Shown: positions 13,601 through 23,724, numbered from the stretch's first letter. The stretch is DNA of 64,000 nucleotides from Antedon bifida (GCA_963402885.1 OY727094.1:30506501-30570500); one strand, 5' to 3'. Numbers and translations: made by a program. Notes: generated from the sequence alone by a model not told the origin.

Positions 13601-14329
13601 TATATCTATACTGAACATGTGCACTATTTCATATGCAATATGCTATGTACTATACCATACATTCTTTATGCTATATCTATACTGAACATGTGCACTATTT
13701 CATATGCAATATGCTATGTACTATACCATACATTCTTTATGCTATATCTATACTGAACATGTGCACTATTTCATATGCAATATGCTATGTACTATACCAT
13801 ACATTCTTTATGCCATATCTATACTGAACATGTGCACTATTTCATATGCAATATGCTATGTACTATACCATACATTCTTTATGCTATATCTATACTGAAT
13901 ATGTGCACTATTCTATATTCAGTGTGCCATATATTTATTATACCATGCGATATATCATATGTTCTATGACATATCTATACTGAATATGTGCACTATTCTA
14001 TATTCAGTGTGCCATATATTTATTATACCATGCGATATATCATATGTTCTATGACATATCTACAGTTTATGAAAATGTGCACTATTCAATATGCCACATA
14101 TGTACTACATGTATATGTGTACTATTCTATATTCAATATACCGCTTGAGTATTATATACCATACTGTATATGCTACGCCATCTTTACTGTATACGTGTAC
14201 TATTCAATATACAATATATCATATATGCACTTCCATTTTGTTTAGATGACTGGACGTCATGATATGTATGCTGACTTACTCACACAGGCAACATCACCAG
14301 ATTACAAACCCCTTATTGTTAAGGAGTAG
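4635..14329 (+). CDS. UPB1: Beta-ureidopropionase, 14 exons, complete
   Basis: Exons: 4635-4735, 5274-5445, 7569-7656, 8180-8274, 8524-8602, 8915-8991, 9168-9222, 9617-9731, 10660-10741, 11017-11059, 11476-11502, 12185-12225, 12568-12654, 14246-14329. All joins are GT-AG and in phase, giving 381 aa (human 384). The protein is a nitrilase-superfamily amidohydrolase that converts N-carbamoyl-beta-alanine to beta-alanine, CO2 and ammonia, the last step of reductive pyrimidine catabolism, in the cytosol. The Glu-Lys-Cys triad is visible: Glu118 in IICFQEAW, Lys193 in [10 protein letters not shown] and Cys230 in [12 protein letters not shown]. The C-terminus DYKPLIVKE matches the vertebrate enzyme. 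Introns 2, 3, 9 and 10 carry small transposons and intron 13 a satellite. The 3' part of the gene is copied again within the TLR cluster. Confidence 0.96.
5017..5048. repeat. Perfect 15-bp hairpin flanked by a 9-bp direct repeat
   Basis: TAGAGATATTATAGT, a 2-nt loop and its exact complement lie in UPB1 intron 2. GATGAAACC occurs just before (about 5005-5012) and just after (about 5050-5058), so the hairpin looks like a tiny insertion or a replication-slippage product. No function is implied. Confidence 0.6.
6451..6611. mobile_element. MITE family 1, copy 2
   Basis: AAGGTCTGTCTACACTATA and the inverted TAGTGTAGACAGAGCT ends, with TA on both sides, lie in UPB1 intron 2. The interior repeats CACTACCATATTTGGGCA. 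Same family as 836-950, longer interior. Confidence 0.85.
7813..8133. mobile_element. Pogo-like MITE with internal 34-bp minisatellite
   Basis: The left end is CAGTCAACTCTCCCAATAC, the right end is GTATTGGGAGAGTCG, and TA flanks both sides (7811-7812, 8134-8135). Ends beginning CAGTC(A/G)ACTCTC with TA duplication are typical of pogo-type Tc1/mariner elements. Inside, seven units of 34 bp start at 7841, 7875, 7909, 7943, 7977, 8011 and 8045, each containing CTCT(C/G)CCAATACC(A/G)GA. The same right-hand sequence without the array is seen in the shorter copy at 58160-58275. Lies in UPB1 intron 3. The [16 protein letters not shown] open frames on the minus strand are repeat translations. Confidence 0.8.
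10841..10982. mobile_element. MITE family 1, copy 3
   Basis: AAGGCTGTGATTACACTATC and inverted GTAGTGTAGACAGAGCTT ends with TA flanks, in UPB1 intron 9. The left end is more diverged than in other copies. Confidence 0.8.
11252..11406. mobile_element. MITE family 1, copy 4
   Basis: AAGCTCTGTCTACACTACC and inverted TAGTGTGGACAGAGCTT ends with TA flanks, in UPB1 intron 10, about 270 bp from copy 3 with exon 10 between them. Confidence 0.85.
12950..14235. repeat. 71-bp satellite array in the last UPB1 intron
   Basis: About 13 near-identical 71-bp units run from about 12985 to 13905. Each contains ATGCTATGTACTATACCATA, CATTCTTTATGC(C/T)ATATC and CTGAACATGTGCACTATTTC. One unit is 2 bp short. A diverged tail of related units with AT-rich words (CATATCTATACTGAATATG) runs on to about 14235, ending just before the exon 14 acceptor. 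The unit is almost free of stop codons on the plus strand, so many overlapping open frames of 64 codons appear. They are not genes. Confidence 0.95.
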
Positions 14330-15155
14330 AAGTTGTGTGTTTTGGACTGACTACCATGAATGCGATTGTCTTTTGTCTGACGTAATTAATAATATCATGG
14401 AGTATTAATTATGTAATTGAGTAATTATTATTAATTTTATTGATAGACAGACATTATTATTGTCAATTTGGTGAGCTACTTTGTACTACAGTATTACTAT
14501 AGAATATCCTTTGTTTCTGTTTAAAGCATTATGGACAAAATCAATGACACTTACACTTATACAAATATTTATTGTATAAACTATGTTTATATTTTGCTAT
14601 TTCTTGGTTTCACAACTCAATTATATTTAGTTGAAATTGTATTTTGATTGTGCTACTAATTTTTTTCTCTTTTGCGGGTCGTGTCCCACTAAAGTCATTA
14701 CTTTCACACTATTTTTTCTATTCAAAGTCTATTTATCTAATGGTATACAGGTAGTAATATTTATTTAGATAGTATTAGGGTGGTATAAAATATAATACTG
14801 GTCATACCTATCGATTTCCGTGGACACTGTACAATATTTTATACAGTATTGAAACACGTTATAAATTTAAATAACTATATTGTGTGATGGATATAAATAT
14901 ATAATTAATATAGTTGATTTTCGTGTATATGTATCATAGGCCTTGAGTAATCATCTCATTTTCTACGTGCCTAAATAAAATGTTGCTATTTTATGAGGTT
15001 CCTTTAATTATTTAAAAATAGATTAGAATTTTAAGTCATAAAGTTTTTAAACCGAACGTTATAGTATCATGTGTCAGAGACACACACGAATAATTTCAAA
15101 GCAAGGCGATGCGTGTTGAATCCACGGTTACATTTATGTCTAAATTTTACTTTAA
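14330..15155 (+). other. UPB1 3' UTR and downstream flank
   Basis: Follows the UPB1 stop. A candidate poly(A) signal AATAAA lies at about 14973-14978. This whole stretch recurs with gaps at about 23725-24425 and 30050-31001, marking the edges of the cluster's duplicated blocks. Confidence 0.6.
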
Positions 15156-15447
15156 GCTTGGTTCCTACTAGGTCGCAACGCAATGACGTTAGCGGAACAC
15201 AAGTAATTTGATAAATCACAAGCGATAGAATATCCAAACTGTTACGTGATTGGTCAACTCGCTTGCGTTGCGTCTACTTCCTTGTCTTAAGTTTGGTTTC
15301 CACTATAACGCAGCGCAAGGACGTAAGTGCAACGAAAGTGATTTAACCAATCGCAAGCCATGGATTATTCGAACTGTCGCTTGTCATTGGTCAACTCGCT
15401 TGCGTTGCGCCTACGCCCTTGCGTTGCGTGCTAGTGGAAACCAAGCT
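15156..15447. mobile_element. Palindromic MITE family 2 (two copies, one partial)
   Basis: Ends read CTTGGTTCC(C/T)ACTA and their complement TAGTGG(A/G)AACCAAG. The interior has GCGCAACG-type words and the inverted pair ACCAAT(C)ACAAGC / GTCATTGGTCAACTCGCTTG. The first copy (about 15156-15290) lacks its right end; the second (about 15290-15447) is complete. The same family lies at 31002-31471, with a remnant at 24426-24471. Confidence 0.75.
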
Positions 15448-15710
15448 TTGAGTTACGCTAATGCGTGCTAGTGGGAACCAAGTAAAACTTATACCTAAAT
15501 GTAACTAGTGGAATCCAAGCTTTAATAACAATATAATGTAACCTTTGTAGCATATGGAACAATCATTTCTTTTCCCAACAATTACTTTCCAAACAATGCT
15601 AAGCTATGATTTTGCAGAAACCGAAATTTAAGGTACAGTATAAGGAAGTGCTATTAAATAAAGGAAACAATGTTCTATATGTTTCTTCATGTGATCATAT
15701 CATCACGAAA

Positions 15711-15720
15711 TTTCACTTTC
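15711..15720. promoter_or_regulatory. IRF-type motif TTTCACTTTC
   Basis: Complement GAAAGTGAAA fits the IRF core GAAANNGAAA. It lies about 100 bp upstream of the pseudogene fragment at 15815 and is repeated exactly at 31699-31708. One base differs at 24709-24718, upstream of intact TLR-C. Binding is inferred from the motif only. Confidence 0.35.
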
Positions 15721-15814
15721 TTTCAATTATATGCCTTGCATAGTGTATTTAACAGCTAGATGGCATTTTCTAGTCTACGAAATTCTACTACTACAAGAAT
15801 TTTGCATCAAGAAG

Positions 15815-15970
15815 ATTGTTGTGTTGTCTGATATTAATTTTCGTTGTTCTGGAGACAGTGGAGAGCTTTACACCATTTGAAGAAGGAGATAAGTGAACGT
15901 GCTACAAATACTACCCCAATGGTACTTCTCTTGAAGATATAAGATGTCCTAAGAAATGAAACTGTGTTTA
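15815..15970 (+). pseudogene. TLR N-terminal fragment, broken (copy alpha)
   Basis: Matches the first ~50 codons of TLR-C (signal peptide, VESFTPFEEGD, CYKYYPNGT, DIRCPK). The start codon is disrupted (GATTGTTGTG for GATGTTGTA), one TGA replaces a leucine codon after GGAGATAAG, and another TGA replaces a cysteine codon after CCTAAGAAA. Similarity stops abruptly in the CNC(V)F region and runs into the 5' module of TLR-A. The start lesion and second stop are shared with 31805-31962, so the two fragments are copies of one already broken gene. Confidence 0.85.
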
Positions 15971-16169
15971 TTTTATTACTAGCGTCTGTTATAGCAGTAT
16001 TATGCTTTCTTTGCTGGCCAAATCTATAGAAAAACATTTTTATTTGGCCTATTGTCAAAACTTAATTTATACAGGAAGACAATCACGATCTTTCAGTTAC
16101 TCAACAGTTTAATGAGGTTTTCTAATCTCTGAATTTCCACTGCAAGAATGTTGCATTGTTAGGAAGAAG
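15971..16169 (+). promoter_or_regulatory. Shared 5' flanking module of TLR-A
   Basis: About 200 bp beginning TTACTAGCGTCTGTTATAGC, with GGCCAAATCTA, TTTGGCC and TTTAATGAGGTTTTCTAAT. The same module, with indels, precedes TLR-B (from about 17737) and TLR-E (31963-32162), and parts precede TLR-D. It ends at the TLR start codon, so it should contain 5' UTR and promoter. No specific core element is assigned. Confidence 0.5.
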
Positions 16170-17758
16170 ATGTTGCGTTGTCTGATAATAATTCTCCTTG
16201 GTTTTGAGACAGTGTACTGCAGTACGTCATTTGGGGATAATTTAACGTGCTACAATTACGATCCCAGTGGCACTCCATCAGATATTAGATGCCCCGAGAA
16301 ATGTAACTGTTCGTTATATTGTAAAACAGAAACGGAAGACTACTACAGACACAACGTGGATTGTTCAGGCAAACAAATGACTTCGCTTCCACCACAAGAT
16401 ACAGTTCCAACTGATGTTGGGTTTTACGTCTTGTCCTACAATAGCATTTCATCGTTGGAGAACAATTCTTTCCAGGAATTAACATTTCTAGAAACTTTAA
16501 ATCTTATTTCCAACAACTTGAAGTACAACACCATTGGTATTGATGCATTTCGTGGCTTGCATAATTTAAGATTTTTACAGATGGATAACAACATTTATTT
16601 ATCTAAACTCCTGCCTTGCTTCGATGATCTCGTATCTTTAGAAATGCTGCATTTACCACGTTGTGGATTAAGAAAAATATATCCTAAGGTATTTAATCAT
16701 TGCAGAAAAATAATTAAAATTGACCTTACCCAAAACTTGATACATTATATCGATTTCGGAACATTTCAGAATTTACCAGTTCTTAAATATTTGTATCTAG
16801 ACAGCAATCATATTGCCAGTATATCACCACAAGCATTTAAAGGTTTATCCCGATTACAACGAATGTCTATAAATGACAACCTGCTGACTACAATCACAGA
16901 GGATGTTGGACTTCAAAATCTAACTCAATTACAGATTATAGATGTGTCATATAACAACTTTATGTGTAACTGTGATTTAGTGTGGTTTAAGAAATGGATT
17001 GAGAAAACGAATGTTACAATTCAAGACACCAACCATTTAAATTGTAGAACCCCTTATAGTAAAGGATATACGGAAAAAATACTAGATTTTGATCCTGATA
17101 AACTACACTGCAGCAAGTTGGATAGAATCTTAAGAATTACAATTCCTTCTGCTTCAGTTGTGCTTGCCATTACAATATGCTGTGTGCTTCTTTACCGCTA
17201 CAGATTTCATTTAAGGTGAGATTAATGAATTGTATTCATAAACCTTAAATCTAATAAAAGCCTTTACTTTAAAAAAATCAACGAATTAAACAAGTACCCG
17301 GATGATAGAATGTAACATTTGTATTATTTTTTTGTACTATGTTAAACAAGTATTTAATAATAATACATTTTATATTTTCCACAATTTGTTAGTTGATGTA
17401 CGGTCCTAAATATGTTTTTAAATTTGAATGAAGGTACTGGAATCAACAACGACGCCTTCGCAAACAATATAAGCGAATTTGTAACCAAGAACCTCTTCCT
17501 ATCAACGGAGAAGACATTCGATATGACGTGTTTGTCTGTTACAACAGCAACAACCAACAATGGGTTATGAAAACCTTACAGCCATCGTTGGAGGTGCAGC
17601 GGAATTTTAAACTATGCGTTGACTATCGGGACTTTATTCCAGGAGAAGCAATCGCTACGAACATTGCAAATGCTGTTAAATTTAGTCGCAAGGTTTTGTT
17701 AGTTGTCTCTAAACATTTTGCCAAAAGTGAGTGGTGCAAGCACTATCGTCTGTTATAG
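16170..17758 (+). CDS. TLR-A: short Toll-like receptor with C-terminally truncated TIR
   Basis: Exons 16170-17215 and 17434-17758, phase-2 intron, 456 aa. Signal peptide (MLRCLIIILLGFETVYC), cysteine-rich LRRNT (CPEKCNC), seven to eight LRRs, LRRCT (FMCNCDLVWFKKW), one membrane segment near residues 320-342, then the TIR exon (YWNQQRRLRKQYKRICNQ linker; box 1 YDVFVCYNS; box 2 RDFIPG). The TIR stops after SEWC: the next bases match the 5' module found before other TLR genes and give KHYRLL and a stop. The second half of the TIR, including the ALFWAKL box 3, is missing. It may be a decoy-like or inhibitory receptor, or a pseudogene formed by deletion. TLR identity is clear; activity is not. Its closest relative by ectodomain is TLR-E. 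Confidence 0.85.
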
Positions 17759-18274
17759 CAATATTTTGCTTCCTTATATGGCCAAATCTGTAGACAAAGA
17801 GAAATACATTTTATTTGGCCTATTGTCAAAACCTAATTTATAAAATTTAATAATGAATTTGATATTATTTTGGCCGCAATCATTTTGATATTAATGAGAT
17901 GTATTAACTCTATTATGTATTATAATTGACAAGCAAAAATGAAATTAACACATAAATTATTTTATAGTTGCTGAATTTTCCGTTAATTACCTTAATAAAT
18001 AACAGTCAATGTATGCCGCGGCCATTGAGCAAAGAAACAGTTTCAGTTTCTCTTTGCCCTATGTACAAATACCATTACATACGGACCAAGCATCATTCTT
18101 TCTACATTTTTAAAATACTATACAAAGCTAAATCATGGGGTTCTGTAGACAAGATTTAAAAGTTCTAAACTTCTACACCATATTACCACGAATATCACGG
18201 TCTTCCATTAGTCAAAAGTTTAATGAGGTTTTCTAATTATATGAAATTCCACCTAAATTAATTGTTACAAGAAG
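17759..18274 (+). other. Intergenic between TLR-A and TLR-B (5' module with insertion)
   Basis: The 5' module that starts at about 17737 continues here and is interrupted by roughly 300 bp absent from the other copies (about 17850-18150). The module resumes near TTTAATGAGGTTTTCTAAT, just before the TLR-B start. The inserted part holds the ISRE-like site at 18039-18050. Confidence 0.5.
18039..18050 (+). promoter_or_regulatory. Perfect ISRE-type motif AGTTTCAGTTTC
   Basis: Fits AGTTTCNNTTTC exactly. It lies 225 bp upstream of the TLR-B start codon, in the stretch that other cluster members lack. IRF binding is inference from the motif. Confidence 0.4.
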
Positions 18275-20078
18275 ATGTTGCGTTGTCTGCTATTCATTTT
18301 CGTGGTTTTGGAGACAGTAGAATCTGCAGGGGGTAAGCCAGCGTGCTACAATTACTACCCCAATGGTACTTCCCCTGAAGATATAAGATGCCCTAAGAAA
18401 TGCAACTGTGTGTTTTGTAAGACAGAAACTGAATTGTACTACAGTCATAACGTGTACTGCGAAAGCATTGAAATTACATCTATTCCACCACAAAATACAG
18501 TTCCAACTGATGTTGAGCATTATATCTTGTCATACAATCTTATTTCGTCATTGGATAACAATTCTTTCCAGGAATTAACATTTCTACAAACTTTAAATCT
18601 TATTTCCAACAACTTGAAGTACAATACCATTGGTATTGATGCATTTCGTGGCTTGCATAATTTGAGATTTTTACAGATGGATAAAAACAGTTATTTGAGT
18701 AAACTCCTGCCTTGGTTCGATGATCTTGTATCCTTAGAAGTGTTGCATATAGAACATTGTGGATTAACCACAATACATCCTAAGGTATTTAATCATTGCA
18801 AAAAACTAATAAAAATTGACCTTACACGAAACACGATAGAAAATATCCTCTCCGGTACTTTTCAGAATTTACCAGATCTTAAATATTTATATCTAGACAA
18901 CAATAGAATTACGAGTATACCACCACAATCATTTAAAGATTCATCCCGATTACAACGAATGTCTCTAGATAACAACCTGTTGACTACAATCGAAGAAGAT
19001 GCTGGACTCCAAAATCTGACTCAATTACAATTTCTCAATGTGGCGTACAATAAATTTAGCTGTGACTGCAATTTAGTGTGGTTTAGAAAATGGATTGGGA
19101 CAACAAATGTTACTATTAAAGACATCAACAACCGTACAAATTGTAGCACATCACCTCATAGTAAAAGATACAACAAGAAAATATTGGATTTTGATCCTGA
19201 TAAACTACACTGCAGCAAGTTGGATAGAATCTTAAGATTTACAATTCCTTCTGCTTCAGTTGTGCTTGCTATTACAATAGGTTGCGGACTTCTTTACCGC
19301 TACAGATTTCATTTAAGGTGAGACTAATTGTCTTTTATTTTTTTTAAAAAATGGATTTTATATAAAAAAAAGGAAAAATAATCTGTTATGTTTTAGCAAA
19401 TGTTCACATTTATCCACACATTGCTAATCGATATTCAAATAGGTATAATCCTACCATAGATACATTATTATTATTAAACTGTTGCTCACATTTTGCAAAT
19501 CTTAAAAAACACATTCATTTCAATGAAGGTACTGGAATCAACGACGACGCCTTCGCAAACAATACCAGCGAATTTGCAACCAAGGGCCTCCTCCTATCAA
19601 CGGAGAAGACATTCGGTATGACGTGTTTGTCTGTTACAACAGCAAAGACCTACAATGGGTTCTGAAAACCTTACAGCCATCGTTGGAGGTGCAGCGGAAT
19701 TTTAAACTATGCGTCGACTATCGGGACTTTATTGCAGGAGAAGCAATTGCTACAAACATTGCAAATGCTGTTAAATTTAGTCGCAAGGTTTTGTTAGTGG
19801 TCTCCAAACATTTTGCCAAAAGTGAATGGTGCAACTTCGAGCTAGAAATGGCGCGCATGCGTATGTTCGACAGCCATGAAGATATATTGGTCGTGGTACT
19901 AATTGAGAAGGTGTCACCCAAAGACATGCCGATACTCCTACACAAGATATTGACCACGACAACTTATATCGAATGGGAAGAACATCCACAGAGACAAGCA
20001 TTGTTCTGGGCCAAGCTTGAAACAGCTCTTTTGTCACCAAACTGTCCAAAGGATAGGCTTCTTGCTGGTAACCCTTAG
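18275..20078 (+). CDS. TLR-B: short Toll-like receptor, BB-loop Pro replaced by Ala
   Basis: Exons 18275-19317 and 19529-20078, phase-2 intron, 530 aa. Signal peptide (about residues 1-17), LRRNT (CPKKCNC), seven to eight LRRs up to about residue 260, LRRCT (FSCDCNLVWFRKW), membrane segment near 320-342 (SASVVLAITIGCGLLYRYRF) and TIR from about residue 378 (YDVFVCYNS, SEWCNFELEMA, box 3 ALFWAKL). Box 2 reads RDFIAG: the codon at 19734-19736 is GCA (Ala417) where every other copy has proline. That proline sits in the BB loop used for TIR-TIR contacts; in mammalian TLR4 its change to His blocks signalling. TLRs recognise microbial or danger ligands and signal through adaptors such as MyD88; the ligand here is unknown. 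Confidence 0.93.
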
Positions 20079-20842
20079 AAACAATATGGACACAAAGCTA
20101 CTTTTTCATATGTTGTATTTTTGTAGTGTTATAATTGTAGTTTGAAGTTTAGCCTGAAAGCGTAGATCTTAGTTCGAGAAAGAATGTACAGTAATATTTA
20201 AATTGTGCACACTGATGTCTTATTAAAACGTTGACACATTTACATTACAAACTTTTGTGTATAAACGTCATGATATTTAACTTTGAAATTACGTAATTTA
20301 CGCATTTGCTATTAAGTTATGCCTAAAACAATTACTATTTCATATACTTCTTATTGTTTGTGTTATTTAGTTTTAAATAAAATAAATGTCACTTCGTTGT
20401 GTAGACCTACCGTACTTTTATGACGCTCGCGAATTTGCAATTTGAAGCATTTCTAGGACATAAAGGCTTTAATTTGACAATAAGTATTATATATTTAGGC
20501 CTAAACTATAATTATCAAGTAGATTTGTTACTCTAATGTAAACAATTCAGAGTAAAATGCAGTTTTAGTTTCTAGTTTTAGTTTCTGCTTCTTTGTTCTG
20601 CTACTTGTGTACACTAACCAATACACACAGAACACGCCTTTATTTCTCTCACATTTTCCAAACAGGATGCTAAAACGCTAATGGTGCTGAAGACAAGGTG
20701 AATTGGTATTATTATAAGAAAGTGATAAATAAAGCAAATATAGTTTTGTTTCCACACCTGAATTTACTGTTTTCCTATTTTACAACGAATGATGACGTTT
20801 TCTAATCTATGAATTCCCCCTGCAAGTGTTTTGCATTGTTAG
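20079..20842 (+). other. TLR-B 3' flank and duplicated spacer
   Basis: No coding exon seen. The stretch is closely similar to 26720-27450 (3' flank of TLR-C and upstream of TLR-D), with shared phrases such as TATGTTGTATTTTTGTAG and GATGCTAAAACGCTAATGG. TLR-B plus this spacer and TLR-C plus its spacer are therefore copies of one block. AATAAA signals occur near 20378-20385. Confidence 0.6.
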
Positions 20843-20990
20843 TAAGTCTGATAATAATTGTCCTTGGTTTTGAGACAGTGTACTACGTCATTTATATAAT
20901 TTAACGTACTACAATTACTATCCTAATGGCACTCTAGCAGATATTAGATGCCCCAAGAAATGTAACTGTTTATTGTAAAACAGTAAAGTT
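20843..20990 (+). pseudogene. TLR-D-like N-terminal fragment, broken
   Basis: Matches the start of TLR-D (CTGATAATAATTGTCCTTGG, then the CYNY and PNGT region, DIRCPKKCNC) but lacks the ATG. After TATTGTAAAACAG it leaves the LRR gene and continues with sequence resembling the 3' flank after TLR-D (GTTG...GACACTGAT...). Most of a gene has been removed by an internal deletion. Confidence 0.75.
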
Positions 20991-21252
20991 GTGGACACTG
21001 ATACGATAACTTTGATGTTACATTTACATATTGATCAAACCTTCTTTTCATTACGTATTTTTGCATGAATGTCACATACATTTTTAAAGTTGAAGTTGTG
21101 TCGTCCTACTTTGTGACGTTAAATCTAATCGAATAGATTCTTTTTTGAGTAAACAAATCTTAGAAACTTATTTAAATATTATGTAACAGTAAATATTTTG
21201 CTTGTATCCAGCAGTATTAAAATAAACACACACCTTACTGGGATACCAGTTT
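20991..21252. other. Junction spacer before the UPB1 copy
   Basis: Only weak similarity to TLR 3' flanks at its left. No gene or repeat recognised. The UPB1-derived copy begins at about 21253 (CTGGGAACCAAATCCGGAG, compare 12054). Confidence 0.5.
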
Positions 21253-21401
21253 TCTGGGAACCAAATCCGGAGTAGTCATATTTTCAAGCAAGCAAATGGA
21301 CTCAAAAGCAGACATAACGCATGCATAACTAGAAGTAGAACTAGGAGTAGTGACACATATCAATTACCTTGGGTAACAGCATTCATTTTTAATTAATGCA
21401 G

Positions 21402-23724
21402 GTTCTAGTTATTTGGCTGCTCCAGATGGAAGCAGAACACCGGTATTTATTTTTGTTTTAAATATTACAATTAATTATTTTTATGAAATACACTAAAAAA
21501 AAGATAATGACCATCTTAATGGTCTCATTATATAATGAGCTCAAATAATATAGCGTATTTCAGTGACAGACAGGCAATAATTTGCAGTGCTCCACGTGGC
21601 ATAGATGTGGAGAAGAGAATTATAAAGATCATAGTGTTTGTTGTACAAAGACTTGAGCTACTAATACAAATTCCAACTAGGCTATCAGCATTATGGTCTC
21701 AAGACTAAAACACCTGTGAATGTCACAAAGAGTACTGTAGTGATTGAATACATTTTTTCTTCTGTAGGGATTGTCAAGAGTACGAGATGGACTTTTAGTT
21801 GCAGAGGTTGACCTCAATTTAAGTCGGCAGATAAAAGATACATGGTGTTTCAAGGTGAATAGCCGTTCTAAACTGAATATGCGCACCTTGTGCACTATTC
21901 AATGTAATATGCCATATATGTACTATGCCATATCGATACTGAATATGTTCAACATTTCATATGCAATATGCTATGTACTATACCATATATTCTTTATGCT
22001 ATATCTATACTGAACATGTGCAATATTTCATATGCAATATGCTATGTACTATACCATATATTCTTTATGCCATATCTATACTGAACATGTGCACTATTTC
22101 ATATGCAATATGCTATGTACTATACCATATATTCTTTATGCCATATCTATACTGAACATGTGCACTATTTTATATGCAATATGATATGTACTATACCATA
22201 CATTCTTTATGCCATATCTATACTGAACATGTGCACTATTTCATATGCAATATGCTATGTACTATACCATACATTCTTTATGCTATATCTATATTGAACA
22301 TGTGCACTATTTCATATGCAATATTCTATGTACTATACCATACATTCTTTATGCTATATCTATACTGAACATGTGCACTATTTCATATGCAATATGCTAT
22401 GTACTATACCATACATTCTTTATGCCATATCTATACTGAACATGTGCACTATTTCATATGCAATATGCTATGTACTATACCATACATTCTTTATGCCATA
22501 TCTATACTGAACATGTGCACTATTTCATATGCAATATGCTATGTACTATACCATACATTCTTTATGCTATATCTATACTGAACATGTGCACTATTTTATA
22601 TGCAATATGCTATGTACTATACCATACATTCTTTATGCTATATCTATACTGAACATGTGCACTATTTTATATGCAATATGCTATGTACTATACCATACAT
22701 TATTTATGCTATATCTATACTGAACATGTGCACTATTTTATATGCAATATGCTATGTACTATACCATACATTCTTTATGCCATATCTATACTGAACATGT
22801 GCACTATTTCATATGCAATATGCTATGTACTATACCATACATTCTTTATGCTATATCTATGTGCACTATTTTATATGCAATATGCTATGTACTATACCAT
22901 ACATTCTTTATGCCATATCTATACTGAACATGTGCACTATTTTATATGCAATATGCTATGTACTATACCATACATTCTTTATGCCATATCTATACTGAAC
23001 ATGTGCACTATTTTATATGCAATATGCTATGTACTGTATGTACTATACCATATATTCTTTATGCCATATCTATACTGAATATGTGCACTATTTTATATTC
23101 AATATGCCATCATGCGATATACCATATGTACTATCACATATCTATACTGGATATGTGCACTATTCTATATTCAATGTGCCATATATGTACTATACCATGC
23201 GATATATCATATGTTCTATGACATATCTACAGTTTATGAAAATGTGCACTATTCACTATGCCACATATGTACTACATGTATATGTGTACAATTCTATATT
23301 CAATATGTCACTGGTGTATTATATACCATACTGTATATGCTATGCCATCTTTACTGTATATGTGTACTATTGTATATTCAATATGCCACGTGTGTATTAT
23401 ATACCATACTGTATATGCTATGCCATCTTTACTGTATATGTGTACTATTCAATATACAATATGTCACTGGTGTATTATATACCATACTGTATATGCTATG
23501 CCATCTTTACTGTATATGTGTACTATTCTATATACAATATGCCACGTGTGTGTTATAGGCCTATACCATACTGTATATGCTATGCCATCTTGTACTATTC
23601 TATATACAATATATCATATATGCACTTCCATTTTGTTTAGATGACTGGACGTCATGATATGTATGCTGACTTACTCACACAGGCAACAGCCCCAGATTAC
23701 AAACCCCTTATTGTTAAGGAGTAG
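21402..23724 (+). pseudogene. UPB1: UPB1 exons 12-14, duplicated fragment
   Basis: Exon-12 copy 21402-21442, exon-13 copy 21768-21854 and exon-14 copy 23641-23724 all keep their lengths (41, 87 and 84 nt), reading frame, splice sites and stop codon. Only silent or single-residue changes are visible (for example Ser to Ala before [10 protein letters not shown]). Exons 1-11 are absent, so the nitrilase triad is missing and no active enzyme can come from this copy alone. It could be spliced onto upstream transcripts, but most likely is a passive passenger of the TLR block duplication. Confidence 0.9.
21900..23630. repeat. 71-bp satellite array, second copy
   Basis: Same unit as 12950-14235 and the same position, between UPB1 exon-13 and exon-14 copies. 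About 15 units at 71-bp spacing run from about 21945 to 23040. One unit has lost about 10 bp near 22860 and one has a small insertion near 23035. A longer diverged tail follows, including about four units of a 75-80-bp variant (TGCCATCTTTACTGTATATG). Array length and tail differ from the first copy, so both have kept changing since duplication. Confidence 0.93.

Noticed and set aside
12985..13905. CRISPR-like array
   Set aside because: The whole 71-bp unit repeats with no unique spacers, no cas genes are near, and the DNA is animal genomic.
12996..13969. Many overlapping 64-codon open frames ([13 protein letters not shown] type)
   Set aside because: They are translations of the 71-bp satellite, whose period is not a multiple of three; frames shift each unit and none has gene context. 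The same applies to 21961-23644.
19718..19957. Antisense open frame within TIR exons, present in nearly all copies
   Set aside because: It is conserved only because the TIR coding strand is conserved; it has no start context or similarity of its own.
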